Of a DNA stretch of 31,909 nt, positions 15,484 to 24,227 are shown one piece after another. The notes under the pieces were generated by a model that saw only the letters and a list, made by a program, of their open reading frames with translations, was not told the origin of the DNA and made no database searches. The position numbers were made by a program, and so were the translations under genes. Each line of letters starts with the position of its first letter. Within the stretch, counting starts at the first letter, position 1. Origin of the DNA: Croceibacterium_A sp035555595 (lineage in GTDB: Bacteria; Pseudomonadota; Alphaproteobacteria; Sphingomonadales; Sphingomonadaceae); assembly GCA_035555595.1 (NCBI GenBank), contig DATMGK010000083.1, positions 1 to 31,909 on the forward strand, given 5' to 3'.

Positions 15484-16131
15484 TCAGGCAGTAACGAAGC
15501 GCCCGGTGTTTTCATTCAGCAGGTAGAGCACACCGTCCGAGATGGCGAAGAACGCGCCGCGCAGGACGAGATCGCCCCGTTCCTCTTTCTGGCGGACGCA
15601 GGGGAAGGTACGCAGGTTCTTCAGGCTGACCTGAACGGCGGCATGTTCCATGGCCCTTTGCGCGTCGCGGCCTTCGGTGCCCAATTCACGCGCGATGGGT
15701 TCACGCGCTTCGTCCAGCATCGTGATCCAATCGGCAATGAAACCGCCTTTTCCCGGCTCCGCGCCGCGCAATTCCTGCGTCAGCGCTGCATTGCAGCCGC
15801 CGCACATGCCGTGACCCATAACCAGAATCTCGCGCACCTTGAGCACCTGCACCGCGAATTCCAGCGCTGCGGATACCCCGTGGAGGCCGGGCGTGGTTTC
15901 AAATGGAGGCACCAGCGCGGCAACGTTCCGCACCACGAATATCTCACCGGGATGAACGTCGAAGATCTGCGCGGGATCGACCCGGCTATCCGAACAGGCG
16001 ATGATCAGGACGCGCGGCTGCTGCCCTTCGCGCAGTTCGGCCCAACGTTCACGTTCAGGCTGCCAGCGGCTTTCGCGGAAGCGATTGTATCCGGCGATAA
16101 GCTCGGCGAGTTCCTTGCTGGGTGGGATCAT
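15484..16131 (-). CDS. can: Beta-class carbonic anhydrase
   Basis: This 215-aa cytoplasmic zinc enzyme interconverts CO2 and bicarbonate. Zinc ligands are C46 (in CSDSR, with the D48-R50 catalytic dyad), H107 and C110 (HGMCGGC). The spacing and length are those of bacterial beta-carbonic anhydrases of the CynT/Can group. Bicarbonate supply for carboxylases in lipid and nucleotide synthesis is the likely role. The gene stands alone, 58 bp from divergent lipA and 37 bp after the upstream end of the NYN gene. Nothing is unusual in it. Confidence 0.94.
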   Translation of the reverse strand: MIPPSKELAELIAGYNRFRESRWQPERERWAELREGQQPRVLIIACSDSRVDPAQIFDVHPGEIFVVRNVAALVPPFETTPGLHGVSAALEFAVQVLKVREILVMGHGMCGGCNAALTQELRGAEPGKGGFIADWITMLDEAREPIARELGTEGRDAQRAMEHAAVQVSLKNLRTFPCVRQKEERGDLVLRGAFFAISDGVLYLLNENTGRFVTA

Positions 16132-16189
16132 GAGTCGTCCATGCCCGCCACCATTGCCAGTGACAAGCGCGTTCCCTAAGTGCAGCTAC

Positions 16190-17128
16190 ATGAACGACCT
16201 ATCAGCGTCCCCGCGCATCCCGCGCGAGCGCAAGCCGGACTGGATCCGCGTCAAGGCGCCTGTCAGCAAGGGATACAATGAAACCCGCGCGCTGATGCGC
16301 GAGCTGAAGCTGAACACCGTGTGCGAGGAAGCGGCCTGCCCGAACATCGGGGAATGCTGGACCAAGAAGCACGCGACAGTGATGATCCTGGGCGACGTGT
16401 GCACCCGCGCCTGCGCCTTCTGCAACGTCAAGACCGGGATGCCGCGCAAGGTCGATCCGCTGGAGCCGGAGCATGTGGCTGCAGCCGCTGCGCGGCTGGG
16501 GCTGGAGCATATCGTGATCACCTCAGTAGATCGCGATGACCTGCCCGATGGCGGCGCGGGGCAGTTCGTGAAAGTGATCGCGGCGATCCGCCGGGAAACG
16601 CCGAATACGACGATCGAGATCCTGACGCCGGATTTCCGGGGCAAGATGCGCCCGGCGGTTGAGGCGATCTGCGCGGCGGGGCCCGATGTCTACAATCACA
16701 ATCTGGAGACCGTGCCGCGGCTCTATCCGACCATCAGGCCCGGCGCGCGCTATTACGCATCCCTGCGTCTGCTTGAGGAAGTGAAGGCGCACGATCCAGC
16801 GATCTTCACCAAGTCCGGCATCATGCTGGGGCTGGGCGAAGAACGGCTGGAAGTTCATCAGGTAATGGACGACATGCGCAGCGCGGACGTCGATTTCCTG
16901 ACGATGGGGCAGTACCTCCAGCCCACATCCAAGCATGCCAAGGTGGCGGAATTCGTGACCCCGCAGGCTTTCGGTGCTTATGGCGCGATCGCGCGGGCCA
17001 AGGGTTTCCTTCAGGTCGCTTCCAGCCCCCTGACCCGGTCCAGCTATCACGCGGGCGCCGATTTCGCGGAGATGAAGGCCGCGCGGGAGGCGAAGCTGGC
17101 CAAGTTGCAGGCCCGGCAAAACCCCTGA
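16190..17128 (+). CDS. lipA: Lipoyl synthase
   Basis: This 312-aa radical SAM enzyme inserts two sulfurs into octanoyl chains on the lipoyl domains of pyruvate and 2-oxoglutarate dehydrogenases. The auxiliary 4Fe-4S cluster is bound by C45, C50 and C56 (CEEAACPNIGEC), and the radical SAM cluster by C71, C75 and C78 (CTRACAFC). The C-terminal SSPLTRSSYHAG carries the conserved R-S-S-Y motif whose serine ligates the auxiliary cluster. I chose the ATG at 16190 because the conserved N-terminus follows; the longer frame upstream overlaps the divergent gene. The stop shares a base with the start of the ratA-like gene (TGATG). Confidence 0.97.
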   Translation: MNDLSASPRIPRERKPDWIRVKAPVSKGYNETRALMRELKLNTVCEEAACPNIGECWTKKHATVMILGDVCTRACAFCNVKTGMPRKVDPLEPEHVAAAAARLGLEHIVITSVDRDDLPDGGAGQFVKVIAAIRRETPNTTIEILTPDFRGKMRPAVEAICAAGPDVYNHNLETVPRLYPTIRPGARYYASLRLLEEVKAHDPAIFTKSGIMLGLGEERLEVHQVMDDMRSADVDFLTMGQYLQPTSKHAKVAEFVTPQAFGAYGAIARAKGFLQVASSPLTRSSYHAGADFAEMKAAREAKLAKLQARQNP

Positions 17129-17589
17129 TGCCCGGCGTCAATGAAACACGCCGTCTGCCCTATTCGGCAGAGCAGATGTTCGACCTCGTGGCCGATGTGA
17201 GCCGCTATGGGGAGTTTCTGCCGTGGGTCGTGGCCACTCGCGTCCGTTCAGATGACGGGCACGAAATGGTCGCGGACATGCTGGTGGGGTTCAAGGCGCT
17301 GCGCGAAAAGTTCACATCGAAAGTGATCAAGGACCGGCCGGGCAGGCTGGAAGTGATCTATATCGACGGGCCGATGCGCGATCTGGATAACGTCTGGCTG
17401 TTCCGCCAGTTGGACGACGGCGGCTGCGAGATTGATTTCAGCGTGAATTTCTCGTTTCGGAACAAGATGTTCGAAATGCTGGCCGGGCAATACTTCGACC
17501 GCGCCTTCCGCAAGATGGTCGCCGCGTTCGAGGAACGGGCGGACCAGCTCTATGGCAACAGCAGTTCAAGCGCACACAACGTCGCCTGA
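17128..17589 (+). CDS. ratA: RatA/COQ10-type START-domain protein
   Basis: This 153-aa single-domain protein of the polyketide-cyclase/START family begins with the signature R-x-L-P-Y-S-A-E-Q-M-F-D-L-V-A-D-V-x-x-Y and FLPWV. In alphaproteobacteria and mitochondria this family binds coenzyme Q or its intermediates (COQ10). In E. coli the same family is named RatA, a ribosome-association inhibitor. I favour the quinone-binding role by lineage, but the two cannot be told apart by sequence. It is coupled to lipA by a one-base overlap. Its last 40 bases overlap the end of the convergent cinA-like gene. Confidence 0.85.
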   Translation: MPGVNETRRLPYSAEQMFDLVADVSRYGEFLPWVVATRVRSDDGHEMVADMLVGFKALREKFTSKVIKDRPGRLEVIYIDGPMRDLDNVWLFRQLDDGGCEIDFSVNFSFRNKMFEMLAGQYFDRAFRKMVAAFEERADQLYGNSSSSAHNVA

Positions 17590-18047
17590 AGGCGCACACC
17601 AGCGCGATCTGGCGCGTCGAAAAGCTTCAGTTCCGCCTCGGGTTCTTCCTTGTCGCGGATCGCACGGGCGAAGACCACTGTGCCGACCGGCTTGGCCTGA
17701 GTGCCGCCATCGGGGCCGGCCACGCCGCTGATCGCCACCGCAACGTCTGCCTGGCTACGAGCCAGCGCGCCCTGCGCCATGGCATAGACGCAGGCGATCG
17801 AGACAGCGCCGAACGCATCGATGATGTCACCTGCGACGCCAAGGCATTCCGTTTTTGCCTCGTTCGAATAAGTCACGAAACCACGGTCGAGCACAGCGGA
17901 CGATCCGGGAATCTCCGTCAGTGCGGCGGCAACGAGGCCGCCGGTGCAGCTTTCCGCCACGGCGACCTTGCGTCCGATGGCGAGATTGGTTTCCACCACA
18001 CGCTTTGCGAGGGCGAAGACCTCATCGGGAAGCAGGGAAACGCTCAA
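17550..18047 (-). CDS. pncC: CinA-family nicotinamide-nucleotide amidase
   Basis: This 165-aa protein is the stand-alone C-terminal CinA domain that deamidates nicotinamide mononucleotide for NAD recycling. Hallmarks are VAESCTGGLVAAALT (29-43, with the active-site Ser in ESCTGG), GFVTYSNEAK and SGVAGPDGGTQAKPVGTV (105-122). The start is the TTG at 18047, supported by AAGGAC about 7 bases upstream on the minus strand; it lies just past the ispDF stop, so the two are coupled. The N-terminal COG1058 domain of longer CinA proteins is absent, which is normal for this type. The 3' end overlaps the convergent ratA-like gene by 40 bp. Confidence 0.92.
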   Translation of the reverse strand: MSVSLLPDEVFALAKRVVETNLAIGRKVAVAESCTGGLVAAALTEIPGSSAVLDRGFVTYSNEAKTECLGVAGDIIDAFGAVSIACVYAMAQGALARSQADVAVAISGVAGPDGGTQAKPVGTVVFARAIRDKEEPEAELKLFDAPDRAGVRLQATLCALELLLP

Positions 18048-18048
18048 C

Positions 18049-19209
18049 TCATGTCCTTTCGACAGGCAGCAGCGTGGCGACAGCCTGCGCTGCTATGCCT
18101 TCGCCCCGGCCGGTAAAACCAAGCCGTTCGGTAGTAGTCGCCTTAACGCTTACCGCCCTTGTTTCGACCCCCAGCAAATCAGCGAGGCTGGCCCGCATGG
18201 CATCACGATGAGGGCCGATGCGCGGTGCTTCGCAAATCAGGGTGACGTCCACGTTACCGACTGAATAGCCGGCCTCCGCCGCCAGTGCGACGGCATGTGC
18301 GACGAAGCGGCCCGAGGGCGCGCCGCGCCACTGGGGATCACTGGGTGGAAAGTGCTGGCCGATGTCGCCCGCTGCCGCCGCGCCGAGAATGGCATCTACC
18401 ACCGCGTGCAGGCCCACATCGGCATCACTATGGCCGGAAAGGCCGCGATGATGTTCTATGCGGACCCCGCAAAGCCACAGTTCTTCTCCATCCGCGAGGC
18501 GGTGGACGTCGAAACCTGTGCCGATACGTGGGGCAGGGACAGGGGCGGGGCTCATGAAATCCTCCGCAAAAGTGAGTTTCCGCAGTCGTTCATCACCATC
18601 GACGAGCGCGACTTCCAGCGCGGCGGCACGCGCAACCTGCGCGTCATCCCCGGCCGTTGGATCGCTTTGCCAGGTCCGATGGGCCGCAAGAATGGAGTCA
18701 TAACGGAAAGCCTGCGGCGTCTGCACGCGGCGAAGTACGTCCCGATCCGCACTTCCGGCCATGAGGCCGTTTTCCGCAACTGCCAGACTGTCCACCACGG
18801 GCAGCACTGGAATGGCGCCAGCATGATCCTGAAGGGCGAGAAGCAAGCGATCGATCACTTCCGCCGGACAATAAGGCCGCGCGGCATCGTGGATCAGCAC
18901 AAGAGACGGCGCATCTTCGGAGAGAGACTCAAGCGCGGCGCGAACTGACGCCTGCCTCGTGTCACCCCCGGTGACGAAGCGGATGTCTGGCAGACCAGAC
19001 AGTGCGTCTGCGGCGATACTCTGCGCGCCTTCGGGAACGGCCACCACTATCGGCCCGCCGCCTGCCGCGATCAGTCCTTCAACTGCATGGCGGACCAAGG
19101 GCTTGCCGCGCCAGCAGGCGAACTGTTTTGGCAGAGGCTGGTCGGCGCGCAGACCCTTGCCAGCGGCCACAATCACCGCCGCGAACCGATTTTGAGGGGA
19201 AAGCGCCAT
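18049..19209 (-). CDS. ispDF: Bifunctional IspD/IspF of the MEP isoprenoid pathway
   Basis: This 386-aa fusion carries two steps of the non-mevalonate pathway: MEP cytidylyltransferase (about 8-225) and MECDP synthase (about 228-386). IspD shows VIVAAGKGLRADQPLPKQF, LIHDAARP and a DDAQVARAA region. IspF shows GTGFDVHRL with metal-binding D and H, GLSGHSDADVGLHAVVDA, and the C-terminal KATTTERLGFTGRGEGIAAQA. I chose the ATG at 19209 because the conserved MALSPQNRFAAVIVAAGKG follows; an upstream TTG would add 20 unconserved residues. The fusion is frequent in alphaproteobacteria. It diverges from dusB; the 83-bp gap would hold both promoters. Confidence 0.96.
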   Translation of the reverse strand: MALSPQNRFAAVIVAAGKGLRADQPLPKQFACWRGKPLVRHAVEGLIAAGGGPIVVAVPEGAQSIAADALSGLPDIRFVTGGDTRQASVRAALESLSEDAPSLVLIHDAARPYCPAEVIDRLLLALQDHAGAIPVLPVVDSLAVAENGLMAGSADRDVLRRVQTPQAFRYDSILAAHRTWQSDPTAGDDAQVARAAALEVALVDGDERLRKLTFAEDFMSPAPVPAPRIGTGFDVHRLADGEELWLCGVRIEHHRGLSGHSDADVGLHAVVDAILGAAAAGDIGQHFPPSDPQWRGAPSGRFVAHAVALAAEAGYSVGNVDVTLICEAPRIGPHRDAMRASLADLLGVETRAVSVKATTTERLGFTGRGEGIAAQAVATLLPVERT

Positions 19210-19292
19210 GGCGGGGAGGGGCGCTAGCGCCTTGCGGCGACACTCGCAATCCACTATGGGCCTGCCCAATTTTTAGGCACATTGAAAACACT

Positions 19293-20312
19293 GTGAACAC
19301 GCTTCCGCCGCCCCCGCCGCTAAAGCCGATCCAGATCGGCCCTGAGCGGATCGAATGCCCGGTGATCCTGGCCCCGATGACGGGCGTCACCGACAGGCCT
19401 TTCCGCGCGCTGGTGCGCCGTTTCGGATCGGGCCTGAACGTTACCGAGATGATCGCCAGCCCGGCGATGATCCGCGAGACACGCCAGAGCCTGCAAAAGG
19501 CGGAGTGGGACCCGGTGGAAGAGCCGGTTTCGATGCAGCTTGTCGGCTGCGATCCGGAGTCGATGGCAGAGGCGGCACGTCTCAGCGAAGACCGCGGCGC
19601 GGCGATCATCGATATCAATTTTGGTTGCCCGGTTCGCAAGGTGACGAATGGCTTTGCCGGGTCCGCCCTGATGCGCGAAGTGCCGCTGGCCACGAAGCTG
19701 ATGGAAGCGACGGTGAAAGCGGTGTCCGTACCCGTCACCGTCAAGATGCGGATGGGCTGGGATCTCGACTGCCTCAACGCACCGGAACTGGCGCATATCG
19801 CAGAAGATCTGGGCGTTAAGCTGGTGACGGTCCACGGGCGCACCCGCAACCAGATGTACAAGGGTGAGGCCGACTGGGCCTTTGTCCGCAAGGTGAAGCA
19901 GGCGGTTTCCATCCCGGTCATCGTCAATGGCGACATCTGCGGGATCGAGGATGCGGCGAGCGCGCTGGAGCAGTCAGGCGCAGACGGTGTGATGATCGGC
20001 CGGGGCGCCTATGGCAAGCCGTGGCTGCTGGGGCAGGTCATGCATTGGTGGCGCCATGGCGAGCGGCTGGCCGATCCGGGAATAGAGCAGCAATACGACG
20101 TATTGATCGCGCACTACCGCGCAATGCTGGACCTCTACGGTGAGGATGTAGGTGTAAGGATCGCCCGCAAGCATCTGGGCTGGTACACCAAGGGCCTGCC
20201 CGGTTCCGCCGAGTTCAGAAACTACGTCAATTTCATCAGCGATCCGACCGAGGTGCTTGGAGAACTGGAGCGTTTCTACGCACCCCTGCTGTTGCGACGT
20301 CAGGCCGCATGA
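19293..20312 (+). CDS. dusB: tRNA-dihydrouridine synthase B (NifR3 family)
   Basis: This 339-aa FMN enzyme reduces uridines in the tRNA D loop. Family stretches are ILAPMTGVTDRPFR (25-38), the NFGCPVRKV segment with catalytic C112, VKMRMGWD, VHGRTRNQMYKGEADW and the FMN-phosphate motif NGDICG...GVMIGRGAYG. The GTG at 19293 is the only sensible in-frame start before the conserved region, giving a proline-rich N-terminus. The gene overlaps ntrB by 4 bp (ATGA). This dusB(nifR3)-ntrB-ntrC order is the classic alphaproteobacterial arrangement, so it leads the nitrogen-regulation transcript. Confidence 0.95.
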   Translation: MNTLPPPPPLKPIQIGPERIECPVILAPMTGVTDRPFRALVRRFGSGLNVTEMIASPAMIRETRQSLQKAEWDPVEEPVSMQLVGCDPESMAEAARLSEDRGAAIIDINFGCPVRKVTNGFAGSALMREVPLATKLMEATVKAVSVPVTVKMRMGWDLDCLNAPELAHIAEDLGVKLVTVHGRTRNQMYKGEADWAFVRKVKQAVSIPVIVNGDICGIEDAASALEQSGADGVMIGRGAYGKPWLLGQVMHWWRHGERLADPGIEQQYDVLIAHYRAMLDLYGEDVGVRIARKHLGWYTKGLPGSAEFRNYVNFISDPTEVLGELERFYAPLLLRRQAA

Positions 20313-21373
20313 TGGAAATGCTCGCCGCAGGCCCGGAAGCGCGCGAGCAGATTGCCGGGCTGACCTTTGCCCTTGTCCTGATAGCGCCCGACCTGACCAT
20401 CGCACAGGTGAACCCGGCGGCTGAAAGCCTGATCGGACGTTCCGCCCGGCGGCTGATCGGGCGCCGGTTCCTAGATGTCGTGACCTTTGACGACAACGCC
20501 ATGCTGGACCGGCTGATGGGTGAGGAAGCGCAGCTGGTGGCGCGCGGGCTGACGATCCAGGTGGAGGGCAAGACCCAACTGGTGAACCTGACCGTGTCTT
20601 CGCTGGTCGCGCATCATGGCTGGCGGGTCGTGACTCTTTCCGACGCGCGGCAGGGCGAGCGTTTTGGTGATGAGGATCGCGCGGGCGCGTTGCGTGGGCC
20701 TGCCGTGCTGGCGCACGAGATCAAGAACCCGCTGGCGGCCATTCGCGGCGCGGCACAGCTCGTTGCCCGCAAGCTGGATGAGGGCGACCGTTCCCTGACC
20801 GATCTTATCGCCGACGAGGTGGGCCGGATCGCGCAACTGATCGACCGTATGCAGCGGCTGGGGCGCGAGCAGCCCGATCCGGTGGCGCCGCTGAACCTCC
20901 ACGCCGCGATCCGGCGCGCTTGCGAGACGGTGACGGCGGCATCTTCCCGCCCGCTCGGCCTGCGCGAGGAGTTCGATCCGTCCCTGCCCCCGGTTCTGGG
21001 CAACGAAGGGGCGCTGGTGCAGGTTTTGATCAACCTGATTTCCAACGCGCGCGATGCCTGTGAGGGTGCGCCATCGCCACAGATCGTGGTGCGGACGCGG
21101 TTTGTCAGCGGGCTGGTGATGAACGTGATCCGCCTTGGCCGCCCGGTCAAACTGCCGATCGAGGTGCAGGTAAGCGACAATGGCCCCGGCATCGATCCGG
21201 CGCTACGCGACCATATTTTCGAGCCCTTCGTGTCGAGCAAGAAGAACGGACAGGGGCTGGGCCTGGCGCTGGTGAACAAGCTGGTGCGCGACATGGACGG
21301 GCGGATCAGCCACGAGCGCGACGAAGCGGGCGGATGGACGCATTTCCGCGTGCATCTGCCGATGGCGAAGTAG
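20309..21373 (+). CDS. ntrB: Nitrogen-regulation sensor kinase NtrB (GlnL)
   Basis: This 354-aa cytoplasmic histidine kinase/phosphatase sets NtrC phosphorylation in response to the PII protein. A PAS domain spans about 15-110. The dimerisation region has HEIKNPLAAIRGAAQLV with phospho-acceptor H136. The ATP-binding domain shows the N box LINLISNARDACEG, G1 DNGPGIDP, an F box around EPFVSS and G2 GQGLGLALV. There is no membrane segment, as expected. The start overlaps dusB and the stop is 11 bp before ntrC, with AGGAAGGGA acting as its ribosome binding site. Confidence 0.95.
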   Translation: MMEMLAAGPEAREQIAGLTFALVLIAPDLTIAQVNPAAESLIGRSARRLIGRRFLDVVTFDDNAMLDRLMGEEAQLVARGLTIQVEGKTQLVNLTVSSLVAHHGWRVVTLSDARQGERFGDEDRAGALRGPAVLAHEIKNPLAAIRGAAQLVARKLDEGDRSLTDLIADEVGRIAQLIDRMQRLGREQPDPVAPLNLHAAIRRACETVTAASSRPLGLREEFDPSLPPVLGNEGALVQVLINLISNARDACEGAPSPQIVVRTRFVSGLVMNVIRLGRPVKLPIEVQVSDNGPGIDPALRDHIFEPFVSSKKNGQGLGLALVNKLVRDMDGRISHERDEAGGWTHFRVHLPMAK

Positions 21374-21384
21374 GAAGGGAATAC

Positions 21385-22797
21385 ATGGGAAGGCGTGCTC
21401 TGCTGGTGGAAGACGATCCGTCCATCGCGATGGTCATCACCGCCGCGCTGGAGGATGAGGCCTTCACCGTCAGCCGGTGCGACAGCATAGAGGGGCGCGA
21501 CAAGCTGCTGTCGCAAGGCACCTATGACGTGATGTTGACCGACGTGGTGCTGACCGATGGTGACGGCATCGCGTCTCTCGTCGAAGTCCATCGCGCCTAT
21601 CCGGACATGCCGGTTATCATCCTTTCGGCACAGAACACGCTCGATACCGCCGTGCGGGCGACGGATACGGGGGCGTTCGAATACTTTCCCAAGCCGTTCG
21701 ATCTGGACGATCTGGTCCGCGCCGCATGTCAGGCCGCCGCATCAAGAGGTGGCGCGAGCACCGACGAGACGGAGGCAGGGGACGGGCTGCCGCTGATCGG
21801 ACGCAGCCAGGCGATGCAGGACGTCTATCGCATGATCACGCGCGTGCTGCGCAACGATCTGACGGTTCTGATCCTGGGCGAATCCGGCACCGGCAAGGAA
21901 CTGGTAGCGGAAGCCATCCATCAACTGGGCGCGCGCAAAAACGGACCGTTCGTTCCGGTCAATACCGCCGCGATCCCGCGCGAGCTGATCGAAAGCGAAC
22001 TGTTCGGGCACGAGAAGGGTTCTTTCACCGGCGCGGTGGGCCGCACGATCGGCAAGTTCGAACAGGCGCACGGCGGCACGTTGTTCCTTGACGAAATCGG
22101 CGACATGCCGCCGGAAGCGCAGACGCGCCTGCTGCGGGCGCTGCAATCCGGCCGGATCCGGCGCGTGGGCGGGCGCGAGGAAATTGCCATCGACGTGCGT
22201 ATCGTGGCGGCGACCAATCGCGATCTGGCGCCGATGATCGCCGCCGGAAAGTTTCGCGAGGACCTCTATTACCGGCTGAATGTCGTGCCGATCCAGTTGC
22301 CGCCGCTGCGGGAGCGGAAGGGCGACGTGGAACCGCTGGCGCGCCATTTCCTGCGGCTGGCGGCGAAGGAAGGGCTGCCGCTGAGGGCGCTGTCGCGTGA
22401 AGCGGGGGCCTTGCTGGAAGCGCAGCCGTGGCGCGGCAATGTGCGTGAACTGCGCAACTTCGTGTTCCGCGCCGCGCTGCTATCCCGCGAAGAGGAGATC
22501 GATGCGCCGCTGGTTCGGCAATTGCTGACGGATCGGCCGGATGCAGAAGGGGTTCCCGCAACCGGAGGATTTCGTGAAGCGTTGGCCGGTTGGCTGACTG
22601 GTGCGAACCCGGCAGCAGGTACGCTTTATCACGAGGCGCTGGCGGCGTTCGAACGGCCGCTGTTCGAACATGCCTTGCGCGAAACCGCGGGCAATCAACT
22701 GCGCGCGGCGCAATTGCTGGGCATCAACCGCAACACATTGCGCAAGCGGTTGGATGATCTGCAGATCGATCCGGAAGTTTTTACCCGGCGGGTGTGA
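21385..22797 (+). CDS. ntrC: Nitrogen-regulation response regulator NtrC (GlnG)
   Basis: This 470-aa sigma-54-dependent activator has three domains. The receiver (1-120) has acidic pair D10-D11 and phospho-acceptor D53. The AAA+ domain (about 140-370) has Walker A GESGTGKE, the sigma-54 contact loop GSFTGA (GAFTGA variant), Walker B GTLFLDEIGDMP and sensor/arginine stretches VAATNRDL and FREDLYYRLNVVPI. A Fis-type helix-turn-helix at the C-terminus has LRAAQLLGINRNTLRKRLDDL. All motifs for sigma-54 activation are intact. I chose the ATG at 21385 because of the strong ribosome binding site just before it. Its 3' end overlaps a large hairpin. Confidence 0.95.
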   Translation: MGRRALLVEDDPSIAMVITAALEDEAFTVSRCDSIEGRDKLLSQGTYDVMLTDVVLTDGDGIASLVEVHRAYPDMPVIILSAQNTLDTAVRATDTGAFEYFPKPFDLDDLVRAACQAAASRGGASTDETEAGDGLPLIGRSQAMQDVYRMITRVLRNDLTVLILGESGTGKELVAEAIHQLGARKNGPFVPVNTAAIPRELIESELFGHEKGSFTGAVGRTIGKFEQAHGGTLFLDEIGDMPPEAQTRLLRALQSGRIRRVGGREEIAIDVRIVAATNRDLAPMIAAGKFREDLYYRLNVVPIQLPPLRERKGDVEPLARHFLRLAAKEGLPLRALSREAGALLEAQPWRGNVRELRNFVFRAALLSREEEIDAPLVRQLLTDRPDAEGVPATGGFREALAGWLTGANPAAGTLYHEALAAFERPLFEHALRETAGNQLRAAQLLGINRNTLRKRLDDLQIDPEVFTRRV

Positions 22798-22843
22798 TCG
22801 CCACTGCTTCCCCCGGCTGATCCGTGGGGAAGCAATGGCGATC
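22796..22843. terminator. Bidirectional hairpin between convergent ntrC and dioxygenase gene
   Basis: GATCGCCA-c-TGCTTCCCC (22796-22813) pairs with GGGGAAGCA-a-TGGCGATC (22826-22843), giving 17 base pairs with one mismatch and a 12-base loop. It starts inside the ntrC stop codon and lies 23 bp before the end of the convergent dioxygenase gene. No T run follows on either strand, so it may act as a weak bidirectional terminator or protect mRNA ends. A short near-palindrome GATCAGG-c-CCTGATC follows at about 22853-22867. Confidence 0.65.
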
Positions 22844-22866
22844 AAATCAAAGCGATCAGGCCCTGA

Positions 22867-24126
22867 TCACTTTTCCTTGCCGCCGACGCCGTAAGTGATC
22901 GCGGCGTTGCGGGTTTTCTGGAAGTCTTCCACGCTCATGCCCTTCATCGCGGCATAGATGTGGATGTTGCCCACGCCGGTAACGGCCCCGAGCTTTTCCA
23001 GCATGAAGAAGATCACGCCGTAACGGATCATGCCGATCCAGTCGCGGCTGCGGATCAGGTTGCGTTCCTCATCGCTCAGATCAGCCTTGGCCAGCGTGCC
23101 TTCCTCGTCCTCGCGGAAAGCCTTGCGAACCTCTGGGTCGATCAGCGAGTGCAGGAAGTGATTGATGCGATAGCCCTTCACCGAACGTTCGATGGTGAAA
23201 GGATAGGTGCCTTCCAGCGCATCCACGCCTGCCCAGTCGCGTTCCATGCGGGCGCGCAGAGCCTCGTCGCTTTCGGCCGGGGCCTGATCGTTCACTTCTT
23301 CGAAGATCATGCTGGCGATGGGCGTCATCGATGGGAGGAAATAGGTCTTGTGCGTGACCTTGACCTCTGTCGCCAGCGCACCGCGCATCAGCATCCACAT
23401 GACGACTTCCGCACCTTCCCAGCCGCCCAGTTCGGCGAGCTTGGAAATCGGATAATCGAGCAGACCTTCGGGATCCTTTTCCAGCCGGTCCATGAATTCC
23501 ATGTCCCAGTCGGTATTGTTGAACCCGTTGCGTTCGCCATGAACCTGATGGCTGAGGCCGCCGGTGCCGACGATCGCCACCTTGATATCTTCAGGATAGG
23601 ACTGGATCGCGCGGCGCAGTGAGCGGCCGAACTTCCAGAAACGCCGGGCAGAGGGCAGCGGAACGGTGAGAACGCCGCAAGCCACCGGGATGAGCCGCGC
23701 GGCCCAGCCATCAGCATCATGATCGAGAAGGACGGAAAGCGGCGAGAAGGCGCCGTGATCCAGATCCTTGCCCTGGAAATAGCTGAGGTCGAATTCGTCA
23801 GCGACCATTGCCTTCGCGATATGCTGGGCCAGCTTGGGATCGCCCTGAATGCGCGGCAGATCGCGCGGGCCGCCGCCTTCGTCAGCCGGGCCATAGCTTT
23901 CGCCCACACCCAGCGCGAAGTGGCTGTAGTGATCGAAGAACGCGGTCATGTGATCGTTGTAGATATAGACCAGCACATCGGGCTTCTTCTCGCGCAGCCA
24001 TTCCTGCACGGGTTCGTACCCTTCGAAGATGGGTTTCCAGACGGGATCGTCCATCTTGTGCGCATCCTTGGCGAACGCGATAGTGGGCGTGTGCGAAGTG
24101 GCGATGCCGCCAACGATGGTAGCCAT
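22867..24126 (-). CDS. desB: Gallate dioxygenase (DesB/GalA-like class III extradiol enzyme)
   Basis: This 419-aa protein resembles the sphingomonad DesB gallate dioxygenase, which cleaves the ring of gallate between C4 and C5 to give 4-oxalomesaconate. The LigB-like catalytic domain (about 1-280) is fused to a C-terminal LigA-like domain (about 300-410). Fe(II) ligands are H12 (in TSHTP), H59 (in NDH) and E240 (in WEGAEVV); H124 and H193 (GLSHQVHGE) fit the family's catalytic histidines. E377 and Y412 fall where I recall DesB placing residues that cross the dimer and bind gallate hydroxyls. A protocatechuate-active relative is possible. GAGAGGACAGG precedes the ATG. No ligIJK or aromatic transporter gene is adjacent, so it stands apart from its pathway here. 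Confidence 0.85.
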   Translation of the reverse strand: MATIVGGIATSHTPTIAFAKDAHKMDDPVWKPIFEGYEPVQEWLREKKPDVLVYIYNDHMTAFFDHYSHFALGVGESYGPADEGGGPRDLPRIQGDPKLAQHIAKAMVADEFDLSYFQGKDLDHGAFSPLSVLLDHDADGWAARLIPVACGVLTVPLPSARRFWKFGRSLRRAIQSYPEDIKVAIVGTGGLSHQVHGERNGFNNTDWDMEFMDRLEKDPEGLLDYPISKLAELGGWEGAEVVMWMLMRGALATEVKVTHKTYFLPSMTPIASMIFEEVNDQAPAESDEALRARMERDWAGVDALEGTYPFTIERSVKGYRINHFLHSLIDPEVRKAFREDEEGTLAKADLSDEERNLIRSRDWIGMIRYGVIFFMLEKLGAVTGVGNIHIYAAMKGMSVEDFQKTRNAAITYGVGGKEK

Positions 24127-24227
24127 ATCAGGCCTGTCCTCTCAATGAGCGCGCCAGTGCGCGCGGTATCTTACCTGTCGCTGATGCCATGCGGCCCCGC
24201 CTTGCGACAAGTCAAATCATCCGTATC

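Noticed and set aside
14775..15494. 239-codon open frame opposite the NYN gene
   Set aside because: Its length comes from third-position GC bias of the real gene; its sequence resembles no family, while the other strand has clear NYN motifs.
17128..17589. RatA as part of a toxin-antitoxin pair
   Set aside because: No adjacent RatB-type gene is seen, and in alphaproteobacteria this family is better explained as a COQ10-like quinone-binding protein.
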